Shown: positions 19,552-27,018 of the stretch, piece after piece
Layout of the letters: every line of letters begins with the position of its first letter
How positions within the stretch are numbered: position 1 is the first letter of the stretch
NCBI GenBank assembly: GCA_035275065.1
Contig: DATENM010000054.1
Location: 124,001 to 188,000 of the forward strand
Source of the DNA: Blastocatellia bacterium
Lineage (GTDB): Bacteria > Acidobacteriota > Blastocatellia > UBA7656
Length of the DNA: 64,000 bases
Direction: 5' to 3'
Translations under genes and position numbers: made by a program
The notes under the pieces: generated by a model
Database searches by the model: none
What the model was told of the DNA's origin: nothing
The model's input: only the letters and a program-made list of their open reading frames with translations

Positions 19552-19830
19552 ATGTGCATAACCCAAAAGTCAGAGGTTGCGCTTGAAATCTTGGCCTACA
19601 TGAGCGAGCACACCGACGCGCAAGACACCCTGGAAGGAATTGTCGAGTGGTGGCTGCTGGAGCAACAGATCCGCTGGCAGGTGCAGGCAGTTAAAGAAGC
19701 GCTGGCTGAGCTGGTCGAGCGCGGGCTGATCGTTGAGCGCCAATCAAAAGATCGGCGAACGCACTACCGAATTAATCGCCGTAAGATGCGGGCCATCCAG
19801 TCGCTGCTAGAGCACCGGCCGGGGCCTTGA
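19552..19830 (+). CDS. Small winged-helix-like protein
   Basis: A 92-residue, mostly helical protein. The order of helices followed by LVERGLIVERQSKDRRTHYRINR looks like a winged-helix domain with its wing hairpin, similar to MarR/PadR-type small regulators, but no family is certain. It is the first gene after the sigma-54 promoter, so it may adjust expression of the operon; alternatively it is a small structural or chaperone protein. The ribosome-binding site is weak (AAAAGG about 14 bases upstream). Confidence 0.6.
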   Translation: MCITQKSEVALEILAYMSEHTDAQDTLEGIVEWWLLEQQIRWQVQAVKEALAELVERGLIVERQSKDRRTHYRINRRKMRAIQSLLEHRPGP

Positions 19831-19940
19831 CGCGCGGCACGCCACGCCGTCGCCGGCTGGCCGGGTCGGGCAACTGAGTGATGGCGCGGCGCGTTGGCCG
19901 CGCTTTCCCGTAGCGGGTCTTGAAAAGGAGGCGTCCACGA

Positions 19941-20192
19941 ATGGCTTTTAAGATTGCAAACCGAGCCAAGCAACAGCTCATTTTAGAGCTCAACAGCGGC
20001 AAAGCCGTCTACCTGGGGCCGGGTCAGGAATCTGCCCCGGTTGACGACCACGAGACGAACGGCAACGCGCAGTTCGAGAAATTACGGAGTCGCGGTCTCA
20101 TCGAAACGCTGGCGGTCGAAGCACAGGGCGAGCCCGCACGAGCCACCCCAGAGAATTTTGCCCCGGCACCTCGCAGAAGGCCGAGGTCATAG
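19941..20192 (+). CDS. Small conserved protein preceding the sheath gene, unknown function
   Basis: An 83-residue protein from the ATG at 19941, which has a strong AAAAGGAGG site 10 bases upstream. The first 55 residues predict beta strands (AFKIANRAKQQLILELNSGKAVYLGPGQ) and the rest is a proline/arginine-rich tail. I do not recognise the family. Its position just before the sheath gene suggests a role in assembling or decorating the particle. Confidence 0.6.
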   Translation: MAFKIANRAKQQLILELNSGKAVYLGPGQESAPVDDHETNGNAQFEKLRSRGLIETLAVEAQGEPARATPENFAPAPRRRPRS

Positions 20193-20276
20193 AAAACCCA
20201 GGGCCCGCTTCCGCATCAGCCCGGCTGGGCGACGGCTAAGAATCATCACCTCTTAACACTATAAGGAGAAGAAGCG

Positions 20277-22637
20277 ATGGCGCGATTGCATCCAGGCGTT
20301 TATATCGAAGAGGTTTCCAGCGGCGTGCGCCCCATCGAGGGCGTCAGCACCTCGACGGCGGCCTTCATCGGCAAGGCCGAAATGGGAACCTTGAATAAGG
20401 CCGTACTGGTCACCAGCTTTCAAGAATTTCAGACCCGGTACGGCGCGTTTCTCAACGATAGCTCGCTGGCTCACGCCGTCTTTCAGTTTTTCAACAATGG
20501 CGGCACCAGTTGCTACCTTGTGCGAATCGCCGGCAGCGGCGTCGCCACCGCCGACATCAGCATCAAAGACCGCAAGTCCCCGACCCCTGCAAAAACTTTG
20601 ACCATCAAAGCCGCCAACGAAGGGGCGTGGGGAAACAAGCTCGACATCGTCATCACCGATGGCAGCGCCGATCCCGGCAACGAATTTGCCCTCGGCGTCT
20701 TCAAAGACCGCAGCGATTTGCTGCCGCCGCTGCCGCCGCTGCCTTTGGAGTCCTTCGATAATCTCAGCATGGACGATTCGGCCAGCAACTTCGTCGAGAA
20801 GGTGCTCGCCGAAAAATCCAAGTACATCAGCGCCGTGGCCACCGCCGCGAATAAAGCGACCGCCACGGCAGGCACCAGTCGCAGCGGCCAATTGCCAATC
20901 GGCAATGCGGCCGCCGCGCTCAAGCTCGGCGTCCCTAATGGCGGAACCGAAACGGCGGGGGTAGGGGCCACTTCAGGTACGAGTCAAAGCGCGGCGGCGC
21001 CAGCCCCGAACCCGGACGCCGACCAGCGCAAGCTCAGGATCAACCTGGACGGCGATGGCGCCAAAGACATCACCATTCCGCTCAGGGCCACTGACGGGAC
21101 GGCGGTGACCAACGAGGCGGCGGTCGCGGCGGAAATCCAGAAGGCGGTGCGCGCGCTGACGCCCAGCGACCCGGCGAAGGCGGCGGCGTACACGGGCTTC
21201 ACCTGCACCTTTAACGCCGCGGGCAGTCCGAATGCCTTCCTGCTGACATCGGGCACGACTGGCGCGACCTCGACGGTAGTGGTGACCAATGTTCCCCCGC
21301 CCGTCTATGTCACGACCGAAAACCGATTCGTCATCGAGGTCGACGGAGACGGCCCGCACCTGGTGACCCTGTCGGGCACCCTCGATACGGGGGCGAATAT
21401 CGCTCTGCGGATTGCCGCCGCGGTTAACGCGATTACGCCAAACCGCGCCGCCAACAAGTTGGCCTTCCAGAATCTCGCTTGCACGTATGAAAAGGGCACG
21501 GATCATCCGAACAATCCCAGCCTGCTGCTGACCAGCGGCACGCCTGCCGGGGCGACGCGCCCGCGGTCTTCTGTCCGGGTGACCGACGCGACGAGCGATA
21601 ATGCGGCGAGAAAGCTGAAGCTGGGCCAGGCCAACGGCGGCTTAGAGACCAAGGGGTCGGCGATCCTGCGGCCTGCGAACTCGAAAGACCCGACCGAGTA
21701 TCACCTGGGCGACGCCGTAGTCGAGCCGACGAGCAACGTCGAGTCCGTCACCTTCGGCAGCGACGGCAACCTGCCGGAGACGGCACAGTACCTGGCTGGC
21801 TTGTTGACCCTGGACCCCGTCCACGATGTCAGTATCGTTTGCACGCCGGGCAATGGCCTCCGAGACGTCGTTTCGGCAGGCGTCAGCTACTGCGCGAAAC
21901 GTGGAGATTGTTTCTTCATCGGCGATACGCCGATGGAGACCGACACGATGGAAGAAGGGCAAGGCTATATCAACTCTCTGCCGACGAAGAATTCCTACGG
22001 GGCGGTCTACTTTCCCTGGTTGCAGATGCCCGACCCAACCGGCAGCTCGTCCCTGCCGGTACTGGTGCCGCCTTCGGGATTTATGGCCGGGATGTACGCG
22101 CGCATCGATGCCAAGCGCGGCGTCTGGAAAGCTCCCGCCGGCTCGGAAGCGAATGTCGCAGGGGCCGTCGGGCTTGCCGCAGACATCAGCGACACGCAGC
22201 AGGACTTCTTGAACCCCATCGGCATGAACGTCATCCGCACCTTCCCAGGGTCGGGCATTGTCGTCTGGGGGGCGAGGACGTTGGGAACCCGGAGCGACCC
22301 CGAGTGGCGTTATATCCCTGTGCGCCGCACGGCGATCTTTCTCGAACAGAGCATCTACAACGGCATTCAATGGGCCGTCTTTGAGCCGAACGATGATGAC
22401 CTGTGGGCCAACCTGCGCCTCAACATCGGCTCGTTTATGCTCGTGCAATTTCGCGCCGGGGCCTTTCAGGGCAAGTCGCCCAGCGAAGCCTTCTTCGTCA
22501 AGTGCGACAACACGACGACCACGCAAGCCGATATCGACCTCGGCATCGTCAACATTCTGGTCGGCTTCGCGCCGCTGAAGCCCGCCGAATTCGTCGTCCT
22601 CAAGTTCAGTCAAAAGACCGCGCAGTCACAGGGCTAA
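20277..22637 (+). CDS. Contractile injection system sheath protein with two inserted modules
   Basis: Forms the contractile outer sheath. The N-terminus (MARLHPGVYIEEVSSGVRPI) and the C-terminal third (from about residue 490; blocks FPWLQMPDP, WKAPAGSEANV, YIPVRRTAIFLEQSI and a final LNIGSFMLVQFRAGAF region) are classical for phage and eCIS sheath proteins. At 786 residues it is much longer than common sheaths (350-500). The extra length is two consecutive inserted modules of about 90-100 residues (near 250-340 and 348-460), each starting with an INLDGDG/IEVDGDG strand and ending in LLTSG...VxVT, followed by a KLG-NGG motif. They probably project from the sheath surface. Only one sheath gene is present, unlike the three of PVC. 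Good AAGGAG ribosome-binding site. Confidence 0.93.
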   Translation: MARLHPGVYIEEVSSGVRPIEGVSTSTAAFIGKAEMGTLNKAVLVTSFQEFQTRYGAFLNDSSLAHAVFQFFNNGGTSCYLVRIAGSGVATADISIKDRKSPTPAKTLTIKAANEGAWGNKLDIVITDGSADPGNEFALGVFKDRSDLLPPLPPLPLESFDNLSMDDSASNFVEKVLAEKSKYISAVATAANKATATAGTSRSGQLPIGNAAAALKLGVPNGGTETAGVGATSGTSQSAAAPAPNPDADQRKLRINLDGDGAKDITIPLRATDGTAVTNEAAVAAEIQKAVRALTPSDPAKAAAYTGFTCTFNAAGSPNAFLLTSGTTGATSTVVVTNVPPPVYVTTENRFVIEVDGDGPHLVTLSGTLDTGANIALRIAAAVNAITPNRAANKLAFQNLACTYEKGTDHPNNPSLLLTSGTPAGATRPRSSVRVTDATSDNAARKLKLGQANGGLETKGSAILRPANSKDPTEYHLGDAVVEPTSNVESVTFGSDGNLPETAQYLAGLLTLDPVHDVSIVCTPGNGLRDVVSAGVSYCAKRGDCFFIGDTPMETDTMEEGQGYINSLPTKNSYGAVYFPWLQMPDPTGSSSLPVLVPPSGFMAGMYARIDAKRGVWKAPAGSEANVAGAVGLAADISDTQQDFLNPIGMNVIRTFPGSGIVVWGARTLGTRSDPEWRYIPVRRTAIFLEQSIYNGIQWAVFEPNDDDLWANLRLNIGSFMLVQFRAGAFQGKSPSEAFFVKCDNTTTTQADIDLGIVNILVGFAPLKPAEFVVLKFSQKTAQSQG

Positions 22638-22672
22638 GCGCCTGATCTCAAGAATCAAAGGAGTGAACGCAC

Positions 22673-23155
22673 ATGGCAACTTTCACACGAAGTCATGACC
22701 CTTACCGCGGCTTTCGGTTCCAGGTTCAATGGGATGGTCGCACCGTGGCGGGCCTGAGCAAATGTAGCGCGCTGAAGAAATCTACCGAGATGGTCGAGTG
22801 GCGCGAAGCCGGAGACCCCAGCACCTCGCGCAAGCTGCCCGGAAAAACCAAGTTTGACGCGATCACTCTCACGGCCGGAATCACCCAGGATCATACCTTC
22901 GAGGAGTGGGCCAACAAGGTGAACAACTTTAGCGGTAAGCCGGAATTGTCGCTCAAGGATTTCCGCAAAGACATCATCATCAACGTCTTGAACGAGGATG
23001 GCCAGAAGGTGCTGGCCTATAAAGTCTTCAATTGCTGGGTCTCTGAGTATCAAGCCATGCCCGACCTGGACGCCTCTGCCAACGCCGTGATGATCCAGAC
23101 ACTGAAACTGGAAAACGAAGGGTGGGAGCGTGACACCAACGTCAAGGAGACCTGA
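22673..23155 (+). CDS. Contractile injection system inner tube protein (T4 gp19/Hcp-like)
   Basis: A 160-residue protein matching the phage tail tube (T4 gp19) family. Diagnostic blocks are DPYRGFRFQVQWDG, AGLSKCSALKKSTE with the GDPSTSRKLPGKTKFD loop, and the C-terminal LKLENEGWERD. Rings of this protein form the tube driven out by sheath contraction, and cargo is packed in its lumen. It follows the sheath gene after 35 bases with an AAAGGAG site. It is the only tube-subunit gene of this type here; the baseplate adaptor tube is the separate CIS tube-domain protein. Confidence 0.93.
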   Translation: MATFTRSHDPYRGFRFQVQWDGRTVAGLSKCSALKKSTEMVEWREAGDPSTSRKLPGKTKFDAITLTAGITQDHTFEEWANKVNNFSGKPELSLKDFRKDIIINVLNEDGQKVLAYKVFNCWVSEYQAMPDLDASANAVMIQTLKLENEGWERDTNVKET

Positions 23156-23157
23156 TT

Positions 23158-24153
23158 ATGGCGCTTGCCTTCGCGACGGATGGCGCGGCGGTCGAGGCAG
23201 GTGTTTCGGATGACGAGCGACTCGGAGACGGCCCCGCACCGATTGGCACGCCCCGCAACCTGACGGCGGAAGAGCACCCTGAAGATGGCATCTTCATTTT
23301 GCCCGGCGGCTACGTAGACGCGGACAACGTCGCCCATCACCGGGTGGAAGTCGTCCCGGTGACGGGAAAAGAAGAAGAGTTCCTGGCAACCGTTCAGGCG
23401 ACGGCCGGTGTCGCCAGTGTCGTCACCGGATTGCTGTCGAGGTTCATCAAGCGAATCGGCTCGCTCGGACAAGTGAGCGCCGCCGCCGTCAGAGATTTGC
23501 TGGTCGGCGACAGGGATTACTTGATCCTCAAGCTGCGCGAGATGACCTTTGGCAAGCAAGTCGAAGCGGTGCTGAGCTGTCCGCGCGCGGATTGCGGTAA
23601 GCCTATGGATTTGATCCTCTCTCTTGATGACCTGCCAATCGAGCGCCGACCGGTGACGACGCGGCGCTTCCAGATGGCGCTCGCCGACGGGCCGCGGGGC
23701 GAGCGCCTGGTCGAGTTCCGCTTGCCGACAGGGGCAGACCAGGAAGCGCTCGCCGCCGAGTACCACGCCGATGAATCGCAAGCCACCTATAAGCTGCTGG
23801 CGCGCTGCATCGAGCGAATCGATGACGCCGAGCCGGTGGACGAAGCGATGGTCTTAAGTCTTGGCGAGCCGGCGCTGACAAGCATCGAGGCGGAGATCGA
23901 GCGCCTTGCGCCACCGTCTTCAATGGCAATGGAGCTGGTCTGCCCGGAGTGCCAATCGCCTTTCAATACCGCGCTCGATTTCACGGCCTTCTTTCTGACC
24001 GAGATGCGCGCCAACCTGCGCCAACTGGAGCGCGACGTCCATTTTCTAGCCTGGCATTACCACTGGTCTGAGCAAGACATCCTGGCAATGACGCGCATAA
24101 AAAGGCGGCGTTACGTGAGGCGGCTGCAAGAGGAGATCGACCGCTTCAATTGA
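23158..24153 (+). CDS. T4 gp26-like baseplate hub/assembly protein with zinc ribbon
   Basis: A 331-residue protein. The region from about residue 115 (DYLILKLREMTFG) onward resembles the T4 baseplate protein family (gp26/gp51-type) found after the tube gene in many myoviruses and eCIS. Two cysteine clusters, CPRADCG near residue 140 and CPECQ near residue 262, probably bind one zinc. The first 110 residues contain an acidic, glycine-rich segment not seen in short relatives. The last 60 residues are helical with WHYHWSEQDILAMTRIKRRRYV, typical of the family. It starts two bases after the tube stop and overlaps the next frame. Confidence 0.75.
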   Translation: MALAFATDGAAVEAGVSDDERLGDGPAPIGTPRNLTAEEHPEDGIFILPGGYVDADNVAHHRVEVVPVTGKEEEFLATVQATAGVASVVTGLLSRFIKRIGSLGQVSAAAVRDLLVGDRDYLILKLREMTFGKQVEAVLSCPRADCGKPMDLILSLDDLPIERRPVTTRRFQMALADGPRGERLVEFRLPTGADQEALAAEYHADESQATYKLLARCIERIDDAEPVDEAMVLSLGEPALTSIEAEIERLAPPSSMAMELVCPECQSPFNTALDFTAFFLTEMRANLRQLERDVHFLAWHYHWSEQDILAMTRIKRRRYVRRLQEEIDRFN

Positions 24154-24218
24154 GCATTGCGGGCCTGGCGCAAACTGCCGGCCCGCGGCAACCGCGGGAA
24201 AGGGGTGGCGGTAATTTC

Positions 24219-25361
24219 ATGCGAGGATATCTCTCAAACATCCTGCGATCCGGCGCAAGAAGCTTTAGCCATACAAATCGTGGCGGCTTAGCCGCGCCAG
24301 TTTCCGCTTTCCAGCCGCCAGTGCCGCCCGGCCCGCTGCCATCACCGGCGAACGCTGACCGGACGCCTGGGCCGCCCACTCACAACCGGGCGCTGCTGCA
24401 AGCGGCCAATCCACCCGCCGCGCTTTCGACGCCGCTGCCTGAGGTTGTCGAAGAAAGTGCGATAGAAATAAAACTGCCGTCAGGTCGCAGCCCTCGGAAG
24501 CCGACGCCATCTGATGATGAAGCCAGTCAATTGACACCGCCACCCGCGCTTGACTCATTGCCTGTCGAAGACCGGGGCAGCAATCCTTCACACGAGCACA
24601 GGCAGGTTGATCAGAGCGTCACGGCGCTGACTCCGAAAGTGGCGGGGACCAGGCCGACCGATCAGGGCCGACCGCTTGCAGATTCGGCTACCCTCACGAA
24701 AGAAGAAGAGAGTGAAATTCACCGCGGCCCGGCGGCGACTTTCGCAAAGGCGGGTGACGGCCCCGCCTTCCACTTCTCAGATCGACCAAAGGCGGCGCTT
24801 CCCGAAGGCGCTTTTTCAGATTTGCAATCGCCCGCCACCGTCGAGCCTGAGCGCCGCTTCGACAAAATGGAAACCGCGCCCCGACCGCCGCGAACCGCGC
24901 GGGTGCTTGAGCCGCAACTTCCCATGCGGCTTTCAGGCGAACCGCCCCGACAGGAAGGAGCGATCCAGCGCCCGGCCATAGCCTCTGGCTCTCGCCCGGC
25001 GACTGAGCCAGAACCGGCGAACCAGGCCGCGCCGATCTCTTCAACGCTTCCAATGAGCAGCGCCGCGCGCCTGATCGAGCGGCCCGCCGCGGTCGTCAAA
25101 ACTGAGCCCCACACACAGGCGATGGTTGCGGCTCAAAGCGACGAGCCGGCCTTCCGCGGCCTGGCAGAGGGCCAGGCGATGGCGGTTCGCGGCAATCGCC
25201 CGGCGAAGCTGACGATCAACCGGCTGGAGGTCCAGCTTATCAACCAGACACCGCCTGCGCCTGTGCGGCAACCGCCGCGGGCGCGGTCACAGCCCGGCGC
25301 GCCAGATTCGCGCGCCGCTTTGGAACGCCATCACCTCGGACGTTTTTATCTGGGGTTTTAG
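24219..25361 (+). CDS. Proline-rich, largely disordered protein in the eCIS operon
   Basis: A 380-residue protein, if started at the ATG at 24219 (a TTG at 24150 that overlaps the previous stop would add 23 residues). Composition is dominated by Pro, Ala, Arg, Ser and Glu with no predicted domain until a short C-terminal segment (KLTINRLEVQLINQ, then a basic tail ending HHLGRFYLGF). I do not recognise it. Such linkers occur in eCIS loci between the hub and cap genes. It may be a scaffold or length-setting factor, since no normal tape-measure gene is present; that is inference. Confidence 0.7.
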   Translation: MRGYLSNILRSGARSFSHTNRGGLAAPVSAFQPPVPPGPLPSPANADRTPGPPTHNRALLQAANPPAALSTPLPEVVEESAIEIKLPSGRSPRKPTPSDDEASQLTPPPALDSLPVEDRGSNPSHEHRQVDQSVTALTPKVAGTRPTDQGRPLADSATLTKEEESEIHRGPAATFAKAGDGPAFHFSDRPKAALPEGAFSDLQSPATVEPERRFDKMETAPRPPRTARVLEPQLPMRLSGEPPRQEGAIQRPAIASGSRPATEPEPANQAAPISSTLPMSSAARLIERPAAVVKTEPHTQAMVAAQSDEPAFRGLAEGQAMAVRGNRPAKLTINRLEVQLINQTPPAPVRQPPRARSQPGAPDSRAALERHHLGRFYLGF

Positions 25362-25368
25362 AACCGTT

Positions 25369-27018
25369 ATGAGTTATCTGGCCATCGGCGCAGTAACCAA
25401 AGCAATTGCCGAGTTACTCGAAAAAAAGATGAATAAGCCGCCGCTGCTCGGGGTTGGCGCGGTGTTTAAGGTCACGACGGTGCCGCCTGACGATACGCGT
25501 GTCGATCAGGAAAACGGCATCAACCTCTTCTTGTATCGCCTGACCGAAAGCCCTTTTGCCAAGAACAGCGATTGGCCGGGTGATCGCGCCAACCCGGTCG
25601 CCATCAAGCGTCCGCCCATTGCTTTAAACCTGCACTACTTGCTGACGGCCTACGCCAAGAAGTCCGCCGGCGCAGCGCGCGACGATATCGCCGCGCATCA
25701 ACTGCTGGGCAACGCCCTTGCCATCTTGCACCAGTACCCTGTGCTCAACGACATTCACGATGCCGATTTCGATGCCGACCTCGATTCGCAATTCCCGCCC
25801 GAGCTGCGCAATTCGTTTGACAAGCTCAGGATCAACCTCTCGCCGATCTCTATGGAGGAGTTCTCGAAGATCTGGACGGGGCTGAGCAAAGCGTATCGCC
25901 TCTCGGTCGCCTATGAAGTTTCGCTGGTGCAGATCGCCCCGCTAGTGCTGCCGCCGAATCCTGCGCCCCCCTTGCAGCAGGCGAGCCTCCAGTTGGGAAC
26001 TATCGAAGCGCCGCTGATTACGGCCCTCGAACCCGCCGACGGGGCAGCCGGGGCGCGCGTGGTGATCCAGGGAAAAGGGCTCAAAGCTCGCGGCGGGCCC
26101 ACCCTGGTTACGGTCGGCGGCATTCAGTTAAGCGAGGCGGATTTGCTCAAGCTCAGCGCCAATGCGATTGAGCTGAATATTCCCGCCGCGCCGCTGCTGG
26201 GGCCCCGGCTTCGCGTCGTCGTCAAAGCCGGCGGCCTGGAAAGCCCGCCGGCTTTTTATGAAGTGCGGCCCTGGATCGATGCGATTCAGCCGCTGAGAGG
26301 CGCGACCGGCGTGCCGCTCACCATTCCGTTCGACGCCCCGGCGGGCGCGACTATCGGCGTCGAAATCGCCGGGCAAGCGGCGACGACGACCCTCGATCCG
26401 GCCAACGGACTGGTTCGCGCCATCGTGCCCGGCGCGATCACCACGAACGGTCTCAAACCCGTCGTCCTCATCATCAATGGCGGCAGCCCGCAGCGCAGCA
26501 ATGCGCGATTCTACGAGGTGCTGCCGGTCATTCAATCCGTCAACCTGACGACGGTCGTCACGCCGGCCAAGACGACGATCACCGTCAACGGCGCGCGATT
26601 GAGTGGCAGCGAAGTGAGCGTAAGATATGGCAAGCTGCTGCTCAGCGTCGGCAATGACCCCGGTGACGCGGTGAGCAATGCGCAAGTCGTCGTCAACGTG
26701 GCGCGGCTGCTGCCGGCGAATCAGCGGGTCTCGGTTCTGGTTGATGGCCGCGAGTCCAACGTCATCCCCCCACAACTGGAAAGCCTCGACCCGCCCGCAG
26801 CGTTTGCCGGCGACACGGTGGCGCTGAGCGGCGAAGGCTTGAGCGGCCAGAATGTCGTCGTCCATTTCGGCGCAACCGACGTCACCATCACCGGCCAACC
26901 CTTTATGAATCGCTTCAGCCTGGAGGTGCCCGCAACCCTGGCGGCGGGCACCGTGCCAGTCACGGTGACCGTCGATGGAAACACTACGAATGCGGTCTCG
27001 TTCGAGGTGCTCGGGTGA
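25369..27018 (+). CDS. Pvc16-type cap/tail terminator (DUF4255) with IPT repeats
   Basis: A 549-residue protein. Residues 1-195 are a DUF4255/Pvc16 N-terminal domain (YLAIGAVTKAIAELL; NGINLFLYRLTESPFAKN; a PPIALNLHYLLTAY block; FSKIWTGLSKAYRLSVAYEVS), the component that caps the end of the sheath-tube in PVC and Afp. Residues about 215-549 are four tandem IPT/TIG immunoglobulin-like repeats (such as ITALEPADGAAGARVVIQGKGL and IQSVNLTTVVTPAKTTITVNGARL). Characterised caps are usually shorter; the repeats would hang from the distal end and could contact the cell envelope or decorate the particle. The next gene overlaps the stop codon. Confidence 0.88.
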   Translation: MSYLAIGAVTKAIAELLEKKMNKPPLLGVGAVFKVTTVPPDDTRVDQENGINLFLYRLTESPFAKNSDWPGDRANPVAIKRPPIALNLHYLLTAYAKKSAGAARDDIAAHQLLGNALAILHQYPVLNDIHDADFDADLDSQFPPELRNSFDKLRINLSPISMEEFSKIWTGLSKAYRLSVAYEVSLVQIAPLVLPPNPAPPLQQASLQLGTIEAPLITALEPADGAAGARVVIQGKGLKARGGPTLVTVGGIQLSEADLLKLSANAIELNIPAAPLLGPRLRVVVKAGGLESPPAFYEVRPWIDAIQPLRGATGVPLTIPFDAPAGATIGVEIAGQAATTTLDPANGLVRAIVPGAITTNGLKPVVLIINGGSPQRSNARFYEVLPVIQSVNLTTVVTPAKTTITVNGARLSGSEVSVRYGKLLLSVGNDPGDAVSNAQVVVNVARLLPANQRVSVLVDGRESNVIPPQLESLDPPAAFAGDTVALSGEGLSGQNVVVHFGATDVTITGQPFMNRFSLEVPATLAAGTVPVTVTVDGNTTNAVSFEVLG

